A DNA stretch of 50,049 nucleotides from Erysipelotrichaceae bacterium (GCA_017432545.1 JAFRJA010000076.1:1-50049); one strand, 5' to 3'; shown: positions 8,649 through 16,544, counted from the stretch's first letter. Notes: generated by a model from the letters alone, not told the origin. Translations and numbers: made by a program.

Positions 8649-9512
8649 ATGATTACGACTGATTCGTTTCCTGATTATACCCTGCTTGATGCCGGAGATA
8701 AAGAAAAACTGGAAAACTGGAAAGGCCATATTTTAAGAAGGCCTGATCCCATGGCGATCTGGCCTAAAACAAAGCCGGAAATATGGGATGAAGCCGATGC
8801 TTTTTATCATCGTTCAACTTCCGGAGGCGGGCATTGGGAATATAAAAAGAAGCTTCCTGAATCCTGGAATGTCCAATATCAGGAACTGACTTTCAGGGTC
8901 TCCCCGACCGGTTTCAAACACACCGGACTGTTTCCTGAACAGGCGGCCAACTGGGACTTTATCAGTGAAAACATAAAACGCAAAAAAGATGCGACGGTTC
9001 TTAATATGTTTGCCTATACCGGCGCCGCCACAATGGTCGCTTCTGCATCGGGAGCTAAGGAAGTGGTTCATCTTGATGCTTCCAAAGGCATCAATGAATG
9101 GGCCAAGGATAATATGAAACTCTCCGGTTTAGAAAACAACCATATCCGTTTTATCGTGGATGATGCCTTGAAATTCTCAGCACGAGAGATCAGAAGAGGC
9201 CATAAATATGATGGCATCATTATGGATCCTCCATCATATGGAAGAGGCCCTGATAACGAACTGTTCAAATTCGAAGACAAAATCAATCCCTTAATTGAAA
9301 ACGCCCTTGAATTATTAAGCGATGATCCGCTTTTCATCATCATCAACACCTATACAACCGGTTATTCACCAACCGTCATCGCCAATGCCTTAAGAAGACA
9401 TCTGGAAGAAAGAAAAATCAAAGGAACTGTTGAAAGCAATGAGATAGGTATCAGGATTCAAGACAGCAGTTATGTTTTACCTTGTGGTCAGACGACCAGG
9501 TGGCACCGTTGA
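8649..9512 (+). CDS. Class I SAM-dependent methyltransferase (rRNA type)
   Basis: A 287-residue methyltransferase. Start at ATG 8649 rather than the in-frame TTG at 8643, based on the -10 box position. The SAM-binding glycine-rich strand is VLNMFAYTGAATMVASASGA and the catalytic motif is MDPPSYGRGP, as in RlmI/RlmK-like 23S rRNA methyltransferases. An N-terminal region with PRWSxx-like GGGHWEYKKKLPESWNV and TGLFPEQAANWDF is typical of the family. Substrate rRNA or tRNA is likely but not decided by sequence. The last four bases (TTGA) overlap the TTG start of the pseudouridine synthase, so both are probably co-translated RNA-modification enzymes. Confidence 0.88.
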   Translation: MITTDSFPDYTLLDAGDKEKLENWKGHILRRPDPMAIWPKTKPEIWDEADAFYHRSTSGGGHWEYKKKLPESWNVQYQELTFRVSPTGFKHTGLFPEQAANWDFISENIKRKKDATVLNMFAYTGAATMVASASGAKEVVHLDASKGINEWAKDNMKLSGLENNHIRFIVDDALKFSAREIRRGHKYDGIIMDPPSYGRGPDNELFKFEDKINPLIENALELLSDDPLFIIINTYTTGYSPTVIANALRRHLEERKIKGTVESNEIGIRIQDSSYVLPCGQTTRWHR

Positions 9513-10150
9513 AAGTAATATATGAAGACAATCATTTGCTGGTCGTGGAAAAACCGGTAAATGTTCCCATGCAGGAAGATGAATCAAAAGATGAAGATCT
9601 TCTGACCATGGCCAAAGCATACATCAAAGAAAAATACAATAAGCCCGGAGCAGTCTATCTGGGCCTTTTACATCGCCTGGATCGACCGGTGGGTGGCGTA
9701 TGTGTTTTTGCGCGTACCTCAAAAGCTGCCTCCAGGCTTTCCAAACAGATTCAGGGTAGAGAATTCAAAAAAGAATACCTGGCGGTCGTGGAAGATAATG
9801 GCTTAAAGGATAAAGGTAATTTTGAGGATCATCTTTTAAAAGATGCGCACACCAATACCGTCAGAGTCGATCCCAAAGGCAAGCTCGCTGTCCTGGACTA
9901 TGAAGTGCTGTCCCGCAAAGACGATCTGGCCTTAGTAAGAGTCATCCTCCATACCGGACGATCTCATCAGATCAGAGTCCAGTTTTCTTCCCGCAATCAT
10001 CCTTTATGGGGAGATCAGCGCTACAACAAAAAAGCGATCCGAGGCCAGCAGATTGCTTTATGGTCAAATCTTATCAGCTTCAAACACCCGATCTCCAATG
10101 AGATCATGACCTTTACCAGTGTTCCTGAACACTACCCTTTCACTATCTGA
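9509..10150 (+). CDS. RluA/RluD-family RNA pseudouridine synthase
   Basis: A 213-residue enzyme. The start is taken as TTG 9509 (LKVIYEDNHLLVVEKP) because AGGTGG sits five bases before it and the TTGA overlap couples it to the methyltransferase; the frame is open further upstream without a better start. The catalytic motif HRLDRPVGGV carries the Asp of the RluA family, followed by RTSKAASRLSKQ; the C-terminal TGRSHQIRVQFSS is also typical. There is no N-terminal S4 domain, which fits short RluA-like members. It isomerises uridine in rRNA or tRNA; the site is not predictable. It converges on the lipoprotein gene with a 19-base overlap. Confidence 0.88.
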   Translation: MKVIYEDNHLLVVEKPVNVPMQEDESKDEDLLTMAKAYIKEKYNKPGAVYLGLLHRLDRPVGGVCVFARTSKAASRLSKQIQGREFKKEYLAVVEDNGLKDKGNFEDHLLKDAHTNTVRVDPKGKLAVLDYEVLSRKDDLALVRVILHTGRSHQIRVQFSSRNHPLWGDQRYNKKAIRGQQIALWSNLISFKHPISNEIMTFTSVPEHYPFTI

Positions 10151-11406
10151 TTATTTTTCTTATACGCAATACACTCATCGGATAAGAACAATCTCTTCGC
10201 TTCTTCAAATTTCTCTTTGTTTTCCACATGTGAATAGACACCGGTGATCGTTCCTTTTTCTACAAATAAAGCTGTCGGATAATCAATGATCCCGAAACCA
10301 TACAGATCATCAGGCAAGGCAGACAACGTTGAGATCATCGGACAGTTGAATCTGGGCATCTGTCTTATGAAGTTGGATACGGATTCAAAACCTTCTACCA
10401 GGACTACAACATATTCCGTCTCATTATCACCTTCGATCAGTTCGTTTATGAATACGATCTTATCCGTATCACCGATATCTTTCAGATAGGTATAAAGCAA
10501 GACCAGTTTCTTATCTTCGTATTTCGTGAAATCCTTTACTTCGTTGATAAAGGAATCATTATCGTGATTAGAACTCTTGGATAGATCGACTTTTTTACCC
10601 ATAAGTTTTAAAGTTACATCTTCCGTATAATCATCATTATCCAAAACTTTCAAGGCTGCAAGGTTTTCCTTGGACAGATCTTTTTTCACATCATCGACTG
10701 ATCTGCTTAATTCAAGATAAGATCTTCCTTCTTCATTACAAAGATTTTCTTCTTTGATCGGATCATTAAAGCCAACTTCCTTAACTTTGGCTAAAGCGAT
10801 CAGATCAAGGCTCCCCTGTCCGACAAAGGAGATCTTATGATCTTTATAAGTGACAAGAGTAGGATAAGCCTTGAGACCAAGTTCCTTGAAATAGGTGTGA
10901 AGGTCATCGTTGCGTACAAGAATGATCTGATCATCTTTTATTTCCAATCCCTCTTCTTCATAGATCTTTCTGATCTCTTGAGCATCACCGACATCAAAAT
11001 ACTGAATGAATGGTATATCATTCTCTTCCTTGAAAGCATCAATAATATGTAACTCTTTACGGCAATGCGAACACTCTACCGAGGCGATCTCAAAGAAGAA
11101 CTGATCGCAGTCACCTAAAGAAACTGCATTTCCGTTAATGTCTGTGAGTTCAATATCAAACTGATCATTGAACAGCATTTTGAACTGATAGTTCTGTAAG
11201 TCCTTATTTCCATTGGCTTCCTTTAAGCGTTCTGCCAGTGTTTTATCAAGCTGTTCAAAAATAAAAATGTCCTGTACGGGATCAATAAATTCTTCTTTTT
11301 CCTCGTTCTTATCTGTGTTATTATCCTGTGGTTTTGAATCTTTCTGACAGGCAGACAGACAGAAAATGATCAGGCCACAAAGAAACAGTTTAACTGTCTT
11401 TTTCAA
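10132..11406 (-). CDS. Lipoprotein with thioredoxin-like CxxC domain
   Basis: I place the start at TTG 11406, which gives LKKTVKLFLCGLIIFCLSAC, a good lipoprotein signal with lipobox LSAC; longer open frame upstream lies inside the patatin gene. The ribosome binding site is weak and the start uncertain. Mature protein ~400 residues. Around residues 85-190 there is a thioredoxin-like region: FFFEIASVECSHCRKELHIIDAF with CSHC active-site spacing, then AYPTLVTYKDHKISFVGQG with a cis-Pro candidate. The C-terminal half is not recognised. Likely a membrane-tethered extracytoplasmic thiol oxidoreductase or a scaffold for one. It overlaps the end of the patatin gene by 17 bases. Confidence 0.75.
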   Translation of the reverse strand: MKKTVKLFLCGLIIFCLSACQKDSKPQDNNTDKNEEKEEFIDPVQDIFIFEQLDKTLAERLKEANGNKDLQNYQFKMLFNDQFDIELTDINGNAVSLGDCDQFFFEIASVECSHCRKELHIIDAFKEENDIPFIQYFDVGDAQEIRKIYEEEGLEIKDDQIILVRNDDLHTYFKELGLKAYPTLVTYKDHKISFVGQGSLDLIALAKVKEVGFNDPIKEENLCNEEGRSYLELSRSVDDVKKDLSKENLAALKVLDNDDYTEDVTLKLMGKKVDLSKSSNHDNDSFINEVKDFTKYEDKKLVLLYTYLKDIGDTDKIVFINELIEGDNETEYVVVLVEGFESVSNFIRQMPRFNCPMISTLSALPDDLYGFGIIDYPTALFVEKGTITGVYSHVENKEKFEEAKRLFLSDECIAYKKNNQIVKG

Positions 11407-12253
11407 GTAACTTAAGGATCTGTTCCTTTCTTTCTTCCATATCGTTATAGCCAAGCTCAAAAAGTACAGCAAGTTCATCTCTGCTGCCACCCATTCTGGT
11501 AACATTAGAACTTCTGCTTGGGAAGCAATATACCGCTTCACCTTTATCTTTCATCTCTTTGATCATATCGATCTGTTTCTGATAATTGAGATGTCTGATC
11601 TTATAGTCTTCCGCGATATTCTCACATTGCGGATATGATAGTCTCATCAGTTCAACAATAGCCTTCTTGGCCGGTTTTCTGACATAATCACCAGGTTTGG
11701 TGGTGATGATCAGACAGCGGTTGCAACCGTCTTTTACCGCCTGTTGTATCGGGATCATATCCGTGATCCCGCCATCCAGGATCTGCCTTCCTTTATCTTC
11801 TACGATCTTGCCGATGATCGGCAAAGAAGTCGAAGCCTGCAGTTCTTTTAAAGAGATATCTCTGACACTGTAGTATTCTGTTTTGCCTTCACTTAATTCA
11901 TAAAGGCCGATATAGGCATCAGTCTTGCAGTTTTTCAGATCATTGATATCAAACTGCTTTTCTTCTTTGATGATGTGATCAAAAAGGAATTCATAATCAA
12001 CGATCCTGCCGCAACGAAGTAACGGTTTGATACCGACGATACGCTTATCAACGATGCCATCGACTGAGAAGTCAAACAGTCTGTCCTTTGAACCGGTCAG
12101 GAAATTGCACAGATGAACGGCACCTGTAGAAATTCCATAGGCATTATCGAATTCTATATTATTATCCAAGAGCCAGGAAAGTGCGCCTGCCGTATAGGCT
12201 CCACGCATCCCCCCACCTTCCAAAACCAGGGCTGTTTTAATCTTCTTCTTCAC
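11390..12253 (-). CDS. Patatin-like phospholipase
   Basis: A 287-residue patatin. I choose GTG 12253 (VKKKIKTALVLEGGGMRGAY), which sits close after a minus-strand TAAAAT; an upstream ATG at 12277 is possible. The oxyanion loop is LEGGGMRGAYTAG, the nucleophile Ser is in YGISTGAVH (GxSxG), and the catalytic Asp is in LDGGITDMIP. Members hydrolyse acyl chains from lipids; the closest type is the small bacterial YjjU-like patatins. No membrane segment is seen, so it is likely cytoplasmic or peripheral. It is followed by the thioredoxin-like lipoprotein in the same direction with overlap. Confidence 0.88.
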   Translation of the reverse strand: MKKKIKTALVLEGGGMRGAYTAGALSWLLDNNIEFDNAYGISTGAVHLCNFLTGSKDRLFDFSVDGIVDKRIVGIKPLLRCGRIVDYEFLFDHIIKEEKQFDINDLKNCKTDAYIGLYELSEGKTEYYSVRDISLKELQASTSLPIIGKIVEDKGRQILDGGITDMIPIQQAVKDGCNRCLIITTKPGDYVRKPAKKAIVELMRLSYPQCENIAEDYKIRHLNYQKQIDMIKEMKDKGEAVYCFPSRSSNVTRMGGSRDELAVLFELGYNDMEERKEQILKLLEKDS

Positions 12254-12260
12254 GTTTTTT

Positions 12261-12266
12261 ATTTTA
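12261..12266 (-). promoter_or_regulatory. -10 box of patatin promoter
   Basis: Minus-strand TAAAAT, then seven bases (AAAAAAC), then GTG 12253. Predicted leader is zero or one base. It lies 21 bases from the divergent -10 box of the rhomboid gene. Confidence 0.5.
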
Positions 12267-12284
12267 TGCCTTGCCATTGTTTTG

Positions 12285-12293
12285 TGCAATAAT
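12285..12293 (+). promoter_or_regulatory. Extended -10 box of rhomboid promoter, leaderless
   Basis: TGCAATAAT is an extended -10 element (TG-n-AATAAT) whose last T is seven bases before ATG 12300 (spacer AGACAT). No ribosome binding site. Confidence 0.55.
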
Positions 12294-12299
12294 AGACAT

Positions 12300-12863
12300 A
12301 TGAACAGAAAAAACTTCCGTATCTACATAAACGCTCCGATCACGATCTGTTTCGTCTTGATCTGCCTATTGGCCCTTGGTCTGGATTATGTCACCAACGG
12401 CCGCTCGACCGTTCTGGTTTTTTCTACTTATGGAAGTTCTTTTCTTGATCCTTTGTCCTATGTGAGAATGATCGGCCATATCTTCGGCCATGCGGGAATC
12501 GATCATCTGAACTCCAATATGCTGTATATCCTTTTATTGGGGCCGATCCTGGAAGAAAAGTATCACGACCGCCTCATCACCGTGATCATATTTACCGCCG
12601 TTATCACCGGCGTCATTCATAATCTTGTCCAGCCTAACGTCATGTTATTGGGAGCCAGCGGCATCGTCTTTGCCTTTATCCTTTTAGCCTCCGTTACCGG
12701 CAAGGAACAGGGCATTCCGATCACCCTGATCTTAGTCGCCATCTTATGGCTTGGACAGGAATTCTACAACGGAGCTACCGCAGCTGATAATATTTCACAG
12801 CTGACGCATATCATCGGCGGTTTCTGCGGAGCCGGTTTAGGTTTGTTCTTTAAGAAAAAATAA
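12300..12863 (+). CDS. Rhomboid family intramembrane serine protease
   Basis: A 187-residue polytopic membrane protein with about six hydrophobic segments. Start ATG 12300 (MNRKNFRIYINAPITICF). The rhomboid landmarks are present: GHIFGHAGIDHLNSNML before the second/third helix, the catalytic serine in LLGASGIVFAF (GASG) and the catalytic histidine in LTHIIGGFCGAGLG. It would cleave membrane-embedded substrates. The length fits the minimal six-TM bacterial core. It faces the patatin gene divergently with only 46 bases between the start codons. Confidence 0.9.
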   Translation: MNRKNFRIYINAPITICFVLICLLALGLDYVTNGRSTVLVFSTYGSSFLDPLSYVRMIGHIFGHAGIDHLNSNMLYILLLGPILEEKYHDRLITVIIFTAVITGVIHNLVQPNVMLLGASGIVFAFILLASVTGKEQGIPITLILVAILWLGQEFYNGATAADNISQLTHIIGGFCGAGLGLFFKKK

Positions 12864-12896
12864 AAGCCTATTTGCGATAGTAACGGTAATAGGCTT
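12864..12896 (-). terminator. Terminator hairpin overlapping gene ends
   Basis: AAGCCTATT (12864-12872) pairs with AATAGGCTT (12888-12896). On the minus strand it is followed by TTTTATTTTTT. It overlaps the last codons of the 12868 gene, and may also stop the rhomboid transcript. Confidence 0.65.
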
Positions 12897-13119
12897 CATC
12901 TTTTGTTTCATCGATCTCAGCACTTTCTTCATACAGATAGAAAGTGTTTTTATTATACAGTCTTGCAAAATCACTTAACTCCAGCGAATAATGAGAACCA
13001 TTGGAATAAATATGCACTTTATCATTCTTCAAGACATAAAAATCCTTACCGTTAGAAGTAACGATATCTCCTTCCTGAAGATATGATACAGCTTCTCTGA
13101 TATCCGTAAGTTTCTGCAT
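12868..13119 (-). CDS. Hypothetical protein, 83 aa
   Basis: A small soluble protein, MQKLTDIREAVSYL at the start and YYRYYRK at the C-terminus. I recognise no family. Sequence around residues 15-45 (QEGDIVTSNGKDFYVLKNDKVHIYSNG) reads as a short beta-barrel-like segment. A minus-strand TATAAT at 13133-13138 gives a predicted leader of about seven bases without Shine-Dalgarno, and a terminator closes the gene, so it appears to be a real single-gene unit divergent from 13147. Confidence 0.65.
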   Translation of the reverse strand: MQKLTDIREAVSYLQEGDIVTSNGKDFYVLKNDKVHIYSNGSHYSLELSDFARLYNKNTFYLYEESAEIDETKDEAYYRYYRK

Positions 13120-13134
13120 TATTTCGATTTTTAT

Positions 13135-13140
13135 TATAAT
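13135..13140 (+). promoter_or_regulatory. -10 box of a leaderless promoter
   Basis: TATAAT, spacer TATTAC, then GTG 13147. The overlapping ATTATAAT also supplies TATAAT on the minus strand for the 12868 gene, so the two divergent promoters share bases. Confidence 0.6.
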
Positions 13141-13146
13141 TATTAC

Positions 13147-13797
13147 GTGAAAGAAAACAACACGCGCAAGAAAGTCGGGATCGGCTTATTGGCTTCCCTT
13201 ACTTCTATTTCTCTTCTTCTCGGATCGCTTTTTGATTCTGCTCAGGAACTTAAAAAAGAATATCCCAAGACCTCTAAGGCCGTCATTGAAAGTATAGATG
13301 ATTACTCAAAAGATGATCTGGAAGAAAATGAGAAAGCCGACTTTAAACAGAAAATAAAAAATCTGATCTATCGCATTCCGGTCAAGATCAGAACCGTATT
13401 TTTTGTACCATTATGGGGTCTAGGTAATGTATTGATCTATCTGTTCAATCTGACTTTTCAGACCCTGATTGCTCCGATCCTGCACCTTCTTCTTTCATTT
13501 GTGGTTCAAACTCTTATACTGCTTTTAGTCATCGGGATCTGTATCAAGATCTTCTTTCCTGATCTGCCCTGGTCAAAGATATTTTCCAAAAAGACGATAA
13601 TCGCCGTGATCATCGGCAGTTTATTCATGTCATTGTGTGACTTTATAATCCCTTATTTCTGGAAAGATTATACCTTCTATCGCAATCTTGCCCGCTTTAT
13701 CCTGGGTCTGATAGCCGGCGCTATTATCCTGAAACCATTCATCAAAAAGAAACTGGAACACCATGTCAGCTATGAGATCGTTTGCGACGATATCTAG
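13147..13797 (+). CDS. Hypothetical membrane protein, 216 aa
   Basis: The GTG start is defined by the leaderless -10 box. The N-terminus has a short hydrophobic helix (residues ~10-26), then a polar acidic region (~30-70, ELKKEYPKTSK ... DDLEENEKADF) and about three to four further hydrophobic segments between residues 80 and 200. The tail after FIKKKLEHH is polar. No family is recognised and no catalytic motif is visible. It is convergent with the acetyltransferase gene, ending one base before it. Confidence 0.65.
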   Translation: MKENNTRKKVGIGLLASLTSISLLLGSLFDSAQELKKEYPKTSKAVIESIDDYSKDDLEENEKADFKQKIKNLIYRIPVKIRTVFFVPLWGLGNVLIYLFNLTFQTLIAPILHLLLSFVVQTLILLLVIGICIKIFFPDLPWSKIFSKKTIIAVIIGSLFMSLCDFIIPYFWKDYTFYRNLARFILGLIAGAIILKPFIKKKLEHHVSYEIVCDDI

Positions 13798-14265
13798 TTA
13801 AAGACTGATCTTATAGCGGAAAACATATTTTTCCGTTTCGCCGACTGTATACAGAGGATGACCTTTCGGAACTTTGACCTCTTCGATCAGTTCTCCGCCG
13901 AGTTTTGTTAAAGTCTTATATGAAGCTACATTATCCGGTGAACAGGTAATGATCAGCTCATCCAGTCCGAATTCAGCTCTGGCTACTTCAAAAAGTAAAA
14001 GACATGCCTCATAGGCATAGTGATTGCCCCGATATGGGCGGGAGATATTATATCCGATATGCCCGTAATAATACATATCGCCTTCGACCGTAAGTCTCAG
14101 GTCAATCTTGCCGAGCTTTTCTATAGTCCCATGTTTCAAAATATCATAATAAACAGTCGGAACTCCATCATATGCTGTCTTTTCCGACACCCTAAACCGC
14201 TCTTGCAGATCTACGATCCGGCCTTCATACCTCTTCTTTTTCTGAAAAAGTCCAAATAATCCCAC
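13798..14265 (-). CDS. GNAT family N-acetyltransferase
   Basis: A 155-residue protein. The core resembles GNAT: VEGDMYYYGHIGYNISRPYRGNHYAYEACLLLFEVA gives beta4 and the acetyl-CoA loop region (RPYRGNHYAYEA), and LDELIITCSPDNVASYKTLTKLGGELIEE is the C-terminal motif. It resembles the RimJ/RimL-like or small-molecule acetyltransferases; the acceptor is unknown. GTG start preceded by TATAAT plus GAATTC, so it is predicted to be leaderless. Confidence 0.85.
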   Translation of the reverse strand: MGLFGLFQKKKRYEGRIVDLQERFRVSEKTAYDGVPTVYYDILKHGTIEKLGKIDLRLTVEGDMYYYGHIGYNISRPYRGNHYAYEACLLLFEVARAEFGLDELIITCSPDNVASYKTLTKLGGELIEEVKVPKGHPLYTVGETEKYVFRYKISL

Positions 14266-14271
14266 GAATTC

Positions 14272-14277
14272 ATTATA
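14272..14277 (-). promoter_or_regulatory. -10 box of a leaderless promoter
   Basis: Minus-strand TATAAT, spacer GAATTC, then GTG 14265. No ribosome binding site. Confidence 0.65.
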
Positions 14278-14283
14278 GTACGC

Positions 14284-14304
14284 AAAAACCTTCTTTCGAA
14301 GGTT
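14284..14304 (-). terminator. Terminator after the DUF1836 gene
   Basis: AACCTTC (14287-14293), loop TTTC, GAAGGTT (14298-14304); on the minus strand a TTTTT run follows. Confidence 0.75.
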
Positions 14305-14312
14305 CTTGATTT

Positions 14313-14867
14313 CTATTTATCGTTTCGCAGGATGTTCATGTTTTCGTTGATATACTCGTAACATTTTCCGGCGATATAAGCATAGATCATGACCTTTAAG
14401 GCAGTCGTAAGCTTGCCTCTGTTTTTCTCATCTTCATTGACCAAAGAATCACGGATCGTTTTTTCGATCGTCGCATCATTGAGCGCCTGTTCATCGATCA
14501 GATTGATGATCTTGCAGAAATAGTTGAAGAGGTTTTCTTCCAGAACTATGTCATCCATGACATCTTCTGTATCGCCGTTGATCAGATGCATGAGTTCACC
14601 GATCTCTTCGATGTTCATACAATCTCTTAAGGCTGAAATCACCATGATCCGGGAAAGATGCCTTTCATAGTATTTCTTATCGACAGGTCGCGGTACAAAT
14701 TCTCTCTTGACCCAGTTCTGGATCGTCGATGCCTGTAGACCTGTGATCTTGGCAACCTGAGACAAGGAAAGACCGCCGGTCACCTTGATCATCGTCTTGA
14801 CCACGCCGAATGGTTCTGTACCTTCACCATATTCTATATTAGTGCCCGGAATCAGATTGCTTAACAT
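14313..14867 (-). CDS. DUF1836 domain protein, MerR-like HTH regulator
   Basis: A 184-residue protein with GGGGAGG seven bases before the ATG. Residues ~33-75 hold a helix-turn-helix (GLSLSQVAKITGLQASTIQNWVKREFV) followed by KKYYERHLSRIMVISALRD and MNIEEIGELMHLINGD, which is the pattern of DUF1836 (PF08876), a Firmicutes family of presumed transcription regulators. The C-terminal half is helical and probably dimerises. The target is unknown. It lies downstream of the SPFH cluster on the same strand, separated by about 90 bases with a hairpin-forming leader. Confidence 0.85.
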   Translation of the reverse strand: MLSNLIPGTNIEYGEGTEPFGVVKTMIKVTGGLSLSQVAKITGLQASTIQNWVKREFVPRPVDKKYYERHLSRIMVISALRDCMNIEEIGELMHLINGDTEDVMDDIVLEENLFNYFCKIINLIDEQALNDATIEKTIRDSLVNEDEKNRGKLTTALKVMIYAYIAGKCYEYINENMNILRNDK

Positions 14868-14959
14868 AATTCATACCTCCCCATAAATAAGAGAAGCTGC
14901 ATGCTTCCTCTATTCTATTTTCGCATTTTTTGGGGAGAAGAAACAGCAGCTTCAATAAA

Positions 14960-15100
14960 TTAATATCTTCTGTAAGGTCTTAACAAGTAAAACAGAAGAA
15001 ACAGTGGGCTCAGAGAAAAGGCGATCTTTACAATGAGCCAGATGCCTGAAAATAATAAATCAAGCATCAATCCAAATAATCCGAATAATACCATCAGCAT
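14960..15100 (-). CDS. Small membrane protein, 46 aa
   Basis: A short gene with an excellent AGGAGGT site eight bases before the ATG. The product starts MLMVLFGLFGLMLDLLF, has two hydrophobic stretches (about residues 1-17 and 20-40) and ends RPYRRY, so it is predicted to be a membrane protein with a basic tail. It starts 21 bases after the stop of the SPFH gene and is almost certainly co-transcribed. SPFH proteins are often paired with a small membrane partner; that role is an inference here. Confidence 0.75.
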   Translation of the reverse strand: MLMVLFGLFGLMLDLLFSGIWLIVKIAFSLSPLFLLFYLLRPYRRY

Positions 15101-15120
15101 TTCAAACACCTCCTATTAAT

Positions 15121-15912
15121 TTATTCGCTCAAATCGATAATGGTTGAAGCTCCGGAGACTTGTGGGAGCTTGCCATCCCATTTCTCGATCTTGCTGTATT
15201 CAATGATCTGATCACTTAGTGATTCAGATAAGATACGGTTTGCTTCAGCTTCAGCCTGAGCCTTGATCTTCAAGGTTTCTGCCTCAGCTTCCGCAATGGT
15301 TATAGCTGTTTGTTTTTCCGTTTCAGCCTTCAGAAGTTTCTGCTGAGCGACTTGTTTCTCTTCGATAGCGTTGATGAATTCATCTGAGAAATCAAAGTCG
15401 ATAATATTCACATCAGTCGCATACAGACCGAACGGATTGAGTTTTTCATTGAGTCCATCGAGCAGCCCCTTGGAGATGAGTGCTCTGTTGGAAACAGTTT
15501 CTTCAGCTGTATAGTTGGATACGATAGCCTTTAAAACTTCATTGACTGCCGGAGTGACCAGAACGCCTTCATAATTGGAACCGATCTCCTTGAAGATGCT
15601 GTAGGACATATTCTTGTCGATGCGGTAGTTTATGGCTAAAGTCGTATCAACTGTCTGTAAGTCTTTGGAGAAAGCCTCAGTATCGACTTCCAGTTTTGTA
15701 ATACGGTTATCGATCTGAACGACCTTCTGGGCAAACGGAATCTTGAAGTGGACCCCTTCCTGTAAAACATTTTCCTCGACCTTGCCCATCGTTATGACGA
15801 CCCCGGTATTACCAGGATCAACGACTACAAAGGCACTTAAGCTGAATACCATTAATAATATTGCGATCAATACTACAGGAATGACTTTCCTGAGATCTAC
15901 ATTTACTTTCAT
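15121..15912 (-). CDS. SPFH/prohibitin-family membrane protein
   Basis: A 263-residue protein with one N-terminal membrane helix (residues ~10-31, VIPVVLIAILLMVFSLSAFVVV) followed by a SPFH domain: PGNTGVVITMGKVEENVLQEGVHFKIPF and VDTTLAINYRID. Residues ~190-230 form an Ala/Glu-rich coiled coil (AETEKQTAITIAEAEAETLKIKAQAEAEA), typical of prohibitins and HflC-like proteins. These assemble into rings or membrane microdomains and modulate proteases. GGAGGT precedes the ATG. It sits between a 30-codon ORF and the 46-residue membrane protein, all behind a strong promoter. Confidence 0.9.
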   Translation of the reverse strand: MKVNVDLRKVIPVVLIAILLMVFSLSAFVVVDPGNTGVVITMGKVEENVLQEGVHFKIPFAQKVVQIDNRITKLEVDTEAFSKDLQTVDTTLAINYRIDKNMSYSIFKEIGSNYEGVLVTPAVNEVLKAIVSNYTAEETVSNRALISKGLLDGLNEKLNPFGLYATDVNIIDFDFSDEFINAIEEKQVAQQKLLKAETEKQTAITIAEAEAETLKIKAQAEAEANRILSESLSDQIIEYSKIEKWDGKLPQVSGASTIIDLSE

Positions 15913-15944
15913 TTCTAATTACCTCCATGAATCAAACTTATAAT

Positions 15945-16037
15945 TTACACAAGTCTATGACAGGTAGTCTTCTGGGGAAACTTCACTGTCATATCACAAA
16001 ACTTTTTATTAAAAAGCATCTTATTTTGTTTGTCCAT
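15945..16037 (-). CDS. Possible 30-aa peptide ahead of SPFH gene
   Basis: ATG 16037 has a near-perfect AAAGGAGGT site and is the first start codon after a strong promoter. The peptide runs MDKQNKMLFNKKF ... TCHRLV, basic and with two cysteines, no signal or membrane segment. Its coding RNA contains CTTTTTAATAAAAAG and a TGACAG...CTGTCA pair, so it could be a leader peptide or part of a structured leader. Translation is suggested by the ribosome binding site only. Confidence 0.5.
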   Translation of the reverse strand: MDKQNKMLFNKKFCDMTVKFPQKTTCHRLV

Positions 16038-16065
16038 TTAAACTACCTCCTTTCATGGTACTTTG

Positions 16066-16094
16066 ATTGTAACATGAGTTCATTTGACTGTCAA
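16066..16094 (-). promoter_or_regulatory. Strong sigma-A promoter of the SPFH operon
   Basis: On the minus strand TTGACA (16094-16089), 17 bases, TACAAT (16071-16066). This is the closest match to consensus in the window and predicts a leader of about 20 bases before the 30-codon ORF. Confidence 0.85.
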
Positions 16095-16104
16095 TAGAGT
16101 TTTT

Positions 16105-16137
16105 AAAAAACCTTTAATCTGTTCTGATCAAAGGTTT
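16105..16137 (-). terminator. Terminator of the rhodanese-GNAT-phosphatase operon
   Basis: AAACCTTT (16108-16115) pairs with AAAGGTTT (16130-16137); on the minus strand it ends in TTTTTT. It overlaps the last codons of the 16128 gene. Confidence 0.75.
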
Positions 16138-16526
16138 TCTATTGCTTCATATAACTGTTCATATACCCCATCGAAGTCGCCTGTATACCATGGATCATCG
16201 ATCTCTTCAGCAGCCAGATAGCTTATTTTATGTTTATCATCTTTTATGATCCGATTGATCAGATACATATTGGAATGATCCATGACATATATTTCATCAA
16301 AATTCTCATAATCTTTCTGGCTGATCCTGTGTGCGTGATGCCTTTTATAGGTTATCCCGTTTCGATCCAGACAGCGCTTGGCCGGCGGATAGATATCATT
16401 GCCTTCTTCTTCATAGGAACAGGCTCGTGATTCGCAATATATATCGGGTCTGATCTGTTTACAGATATATTCAGCCATGGCGCTGCGGCAGATATTGCCA
16501 TGGCAGACAAATAATATTCTTCTCAT
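16128..16526 (-). CDS. Low-molecular-weight protein tyrosine phosphatase
   Basis: A 132-residue protein. The catalytic P-loop is CHGNICRS at residues 8-15, right at the N-terminus as in the family, and the general-acid Asp is in the DDPWYTGDF loop near residues 110-118. It is slightly shorter than typical (~150). It removes phosphate from phosphotyrosine or small molecules; in Firmicutes it is often tied to capsule or arginine phosphorylation control, not shown here. It is the last gene of an operon, 19 bases after the GNAT gene, with a GAGGAT site. Confidence 0.93.
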   Translation of the reverse strand: MRRILFVCHGNICRSAMAEYICKQIRPDIYCESRACSYEEEGNDIYPPAKRCLDRNGITYKRHHAHRISQKDYENFDEIYVMDHSNMYLINRIIKDDKHKISYLAAEEIDDPWYTGDFDGVYEQLYEAIENL

Positions 16527-16544
16527 CTAAACCATATCCTCAAA

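Noticed and set aside
11407..11541. 45-residue extension of the thioredoxin-like lipoprotein
   Set aside because: It lies inside the patatin gene and would bury the lipoprotein signal sequence.
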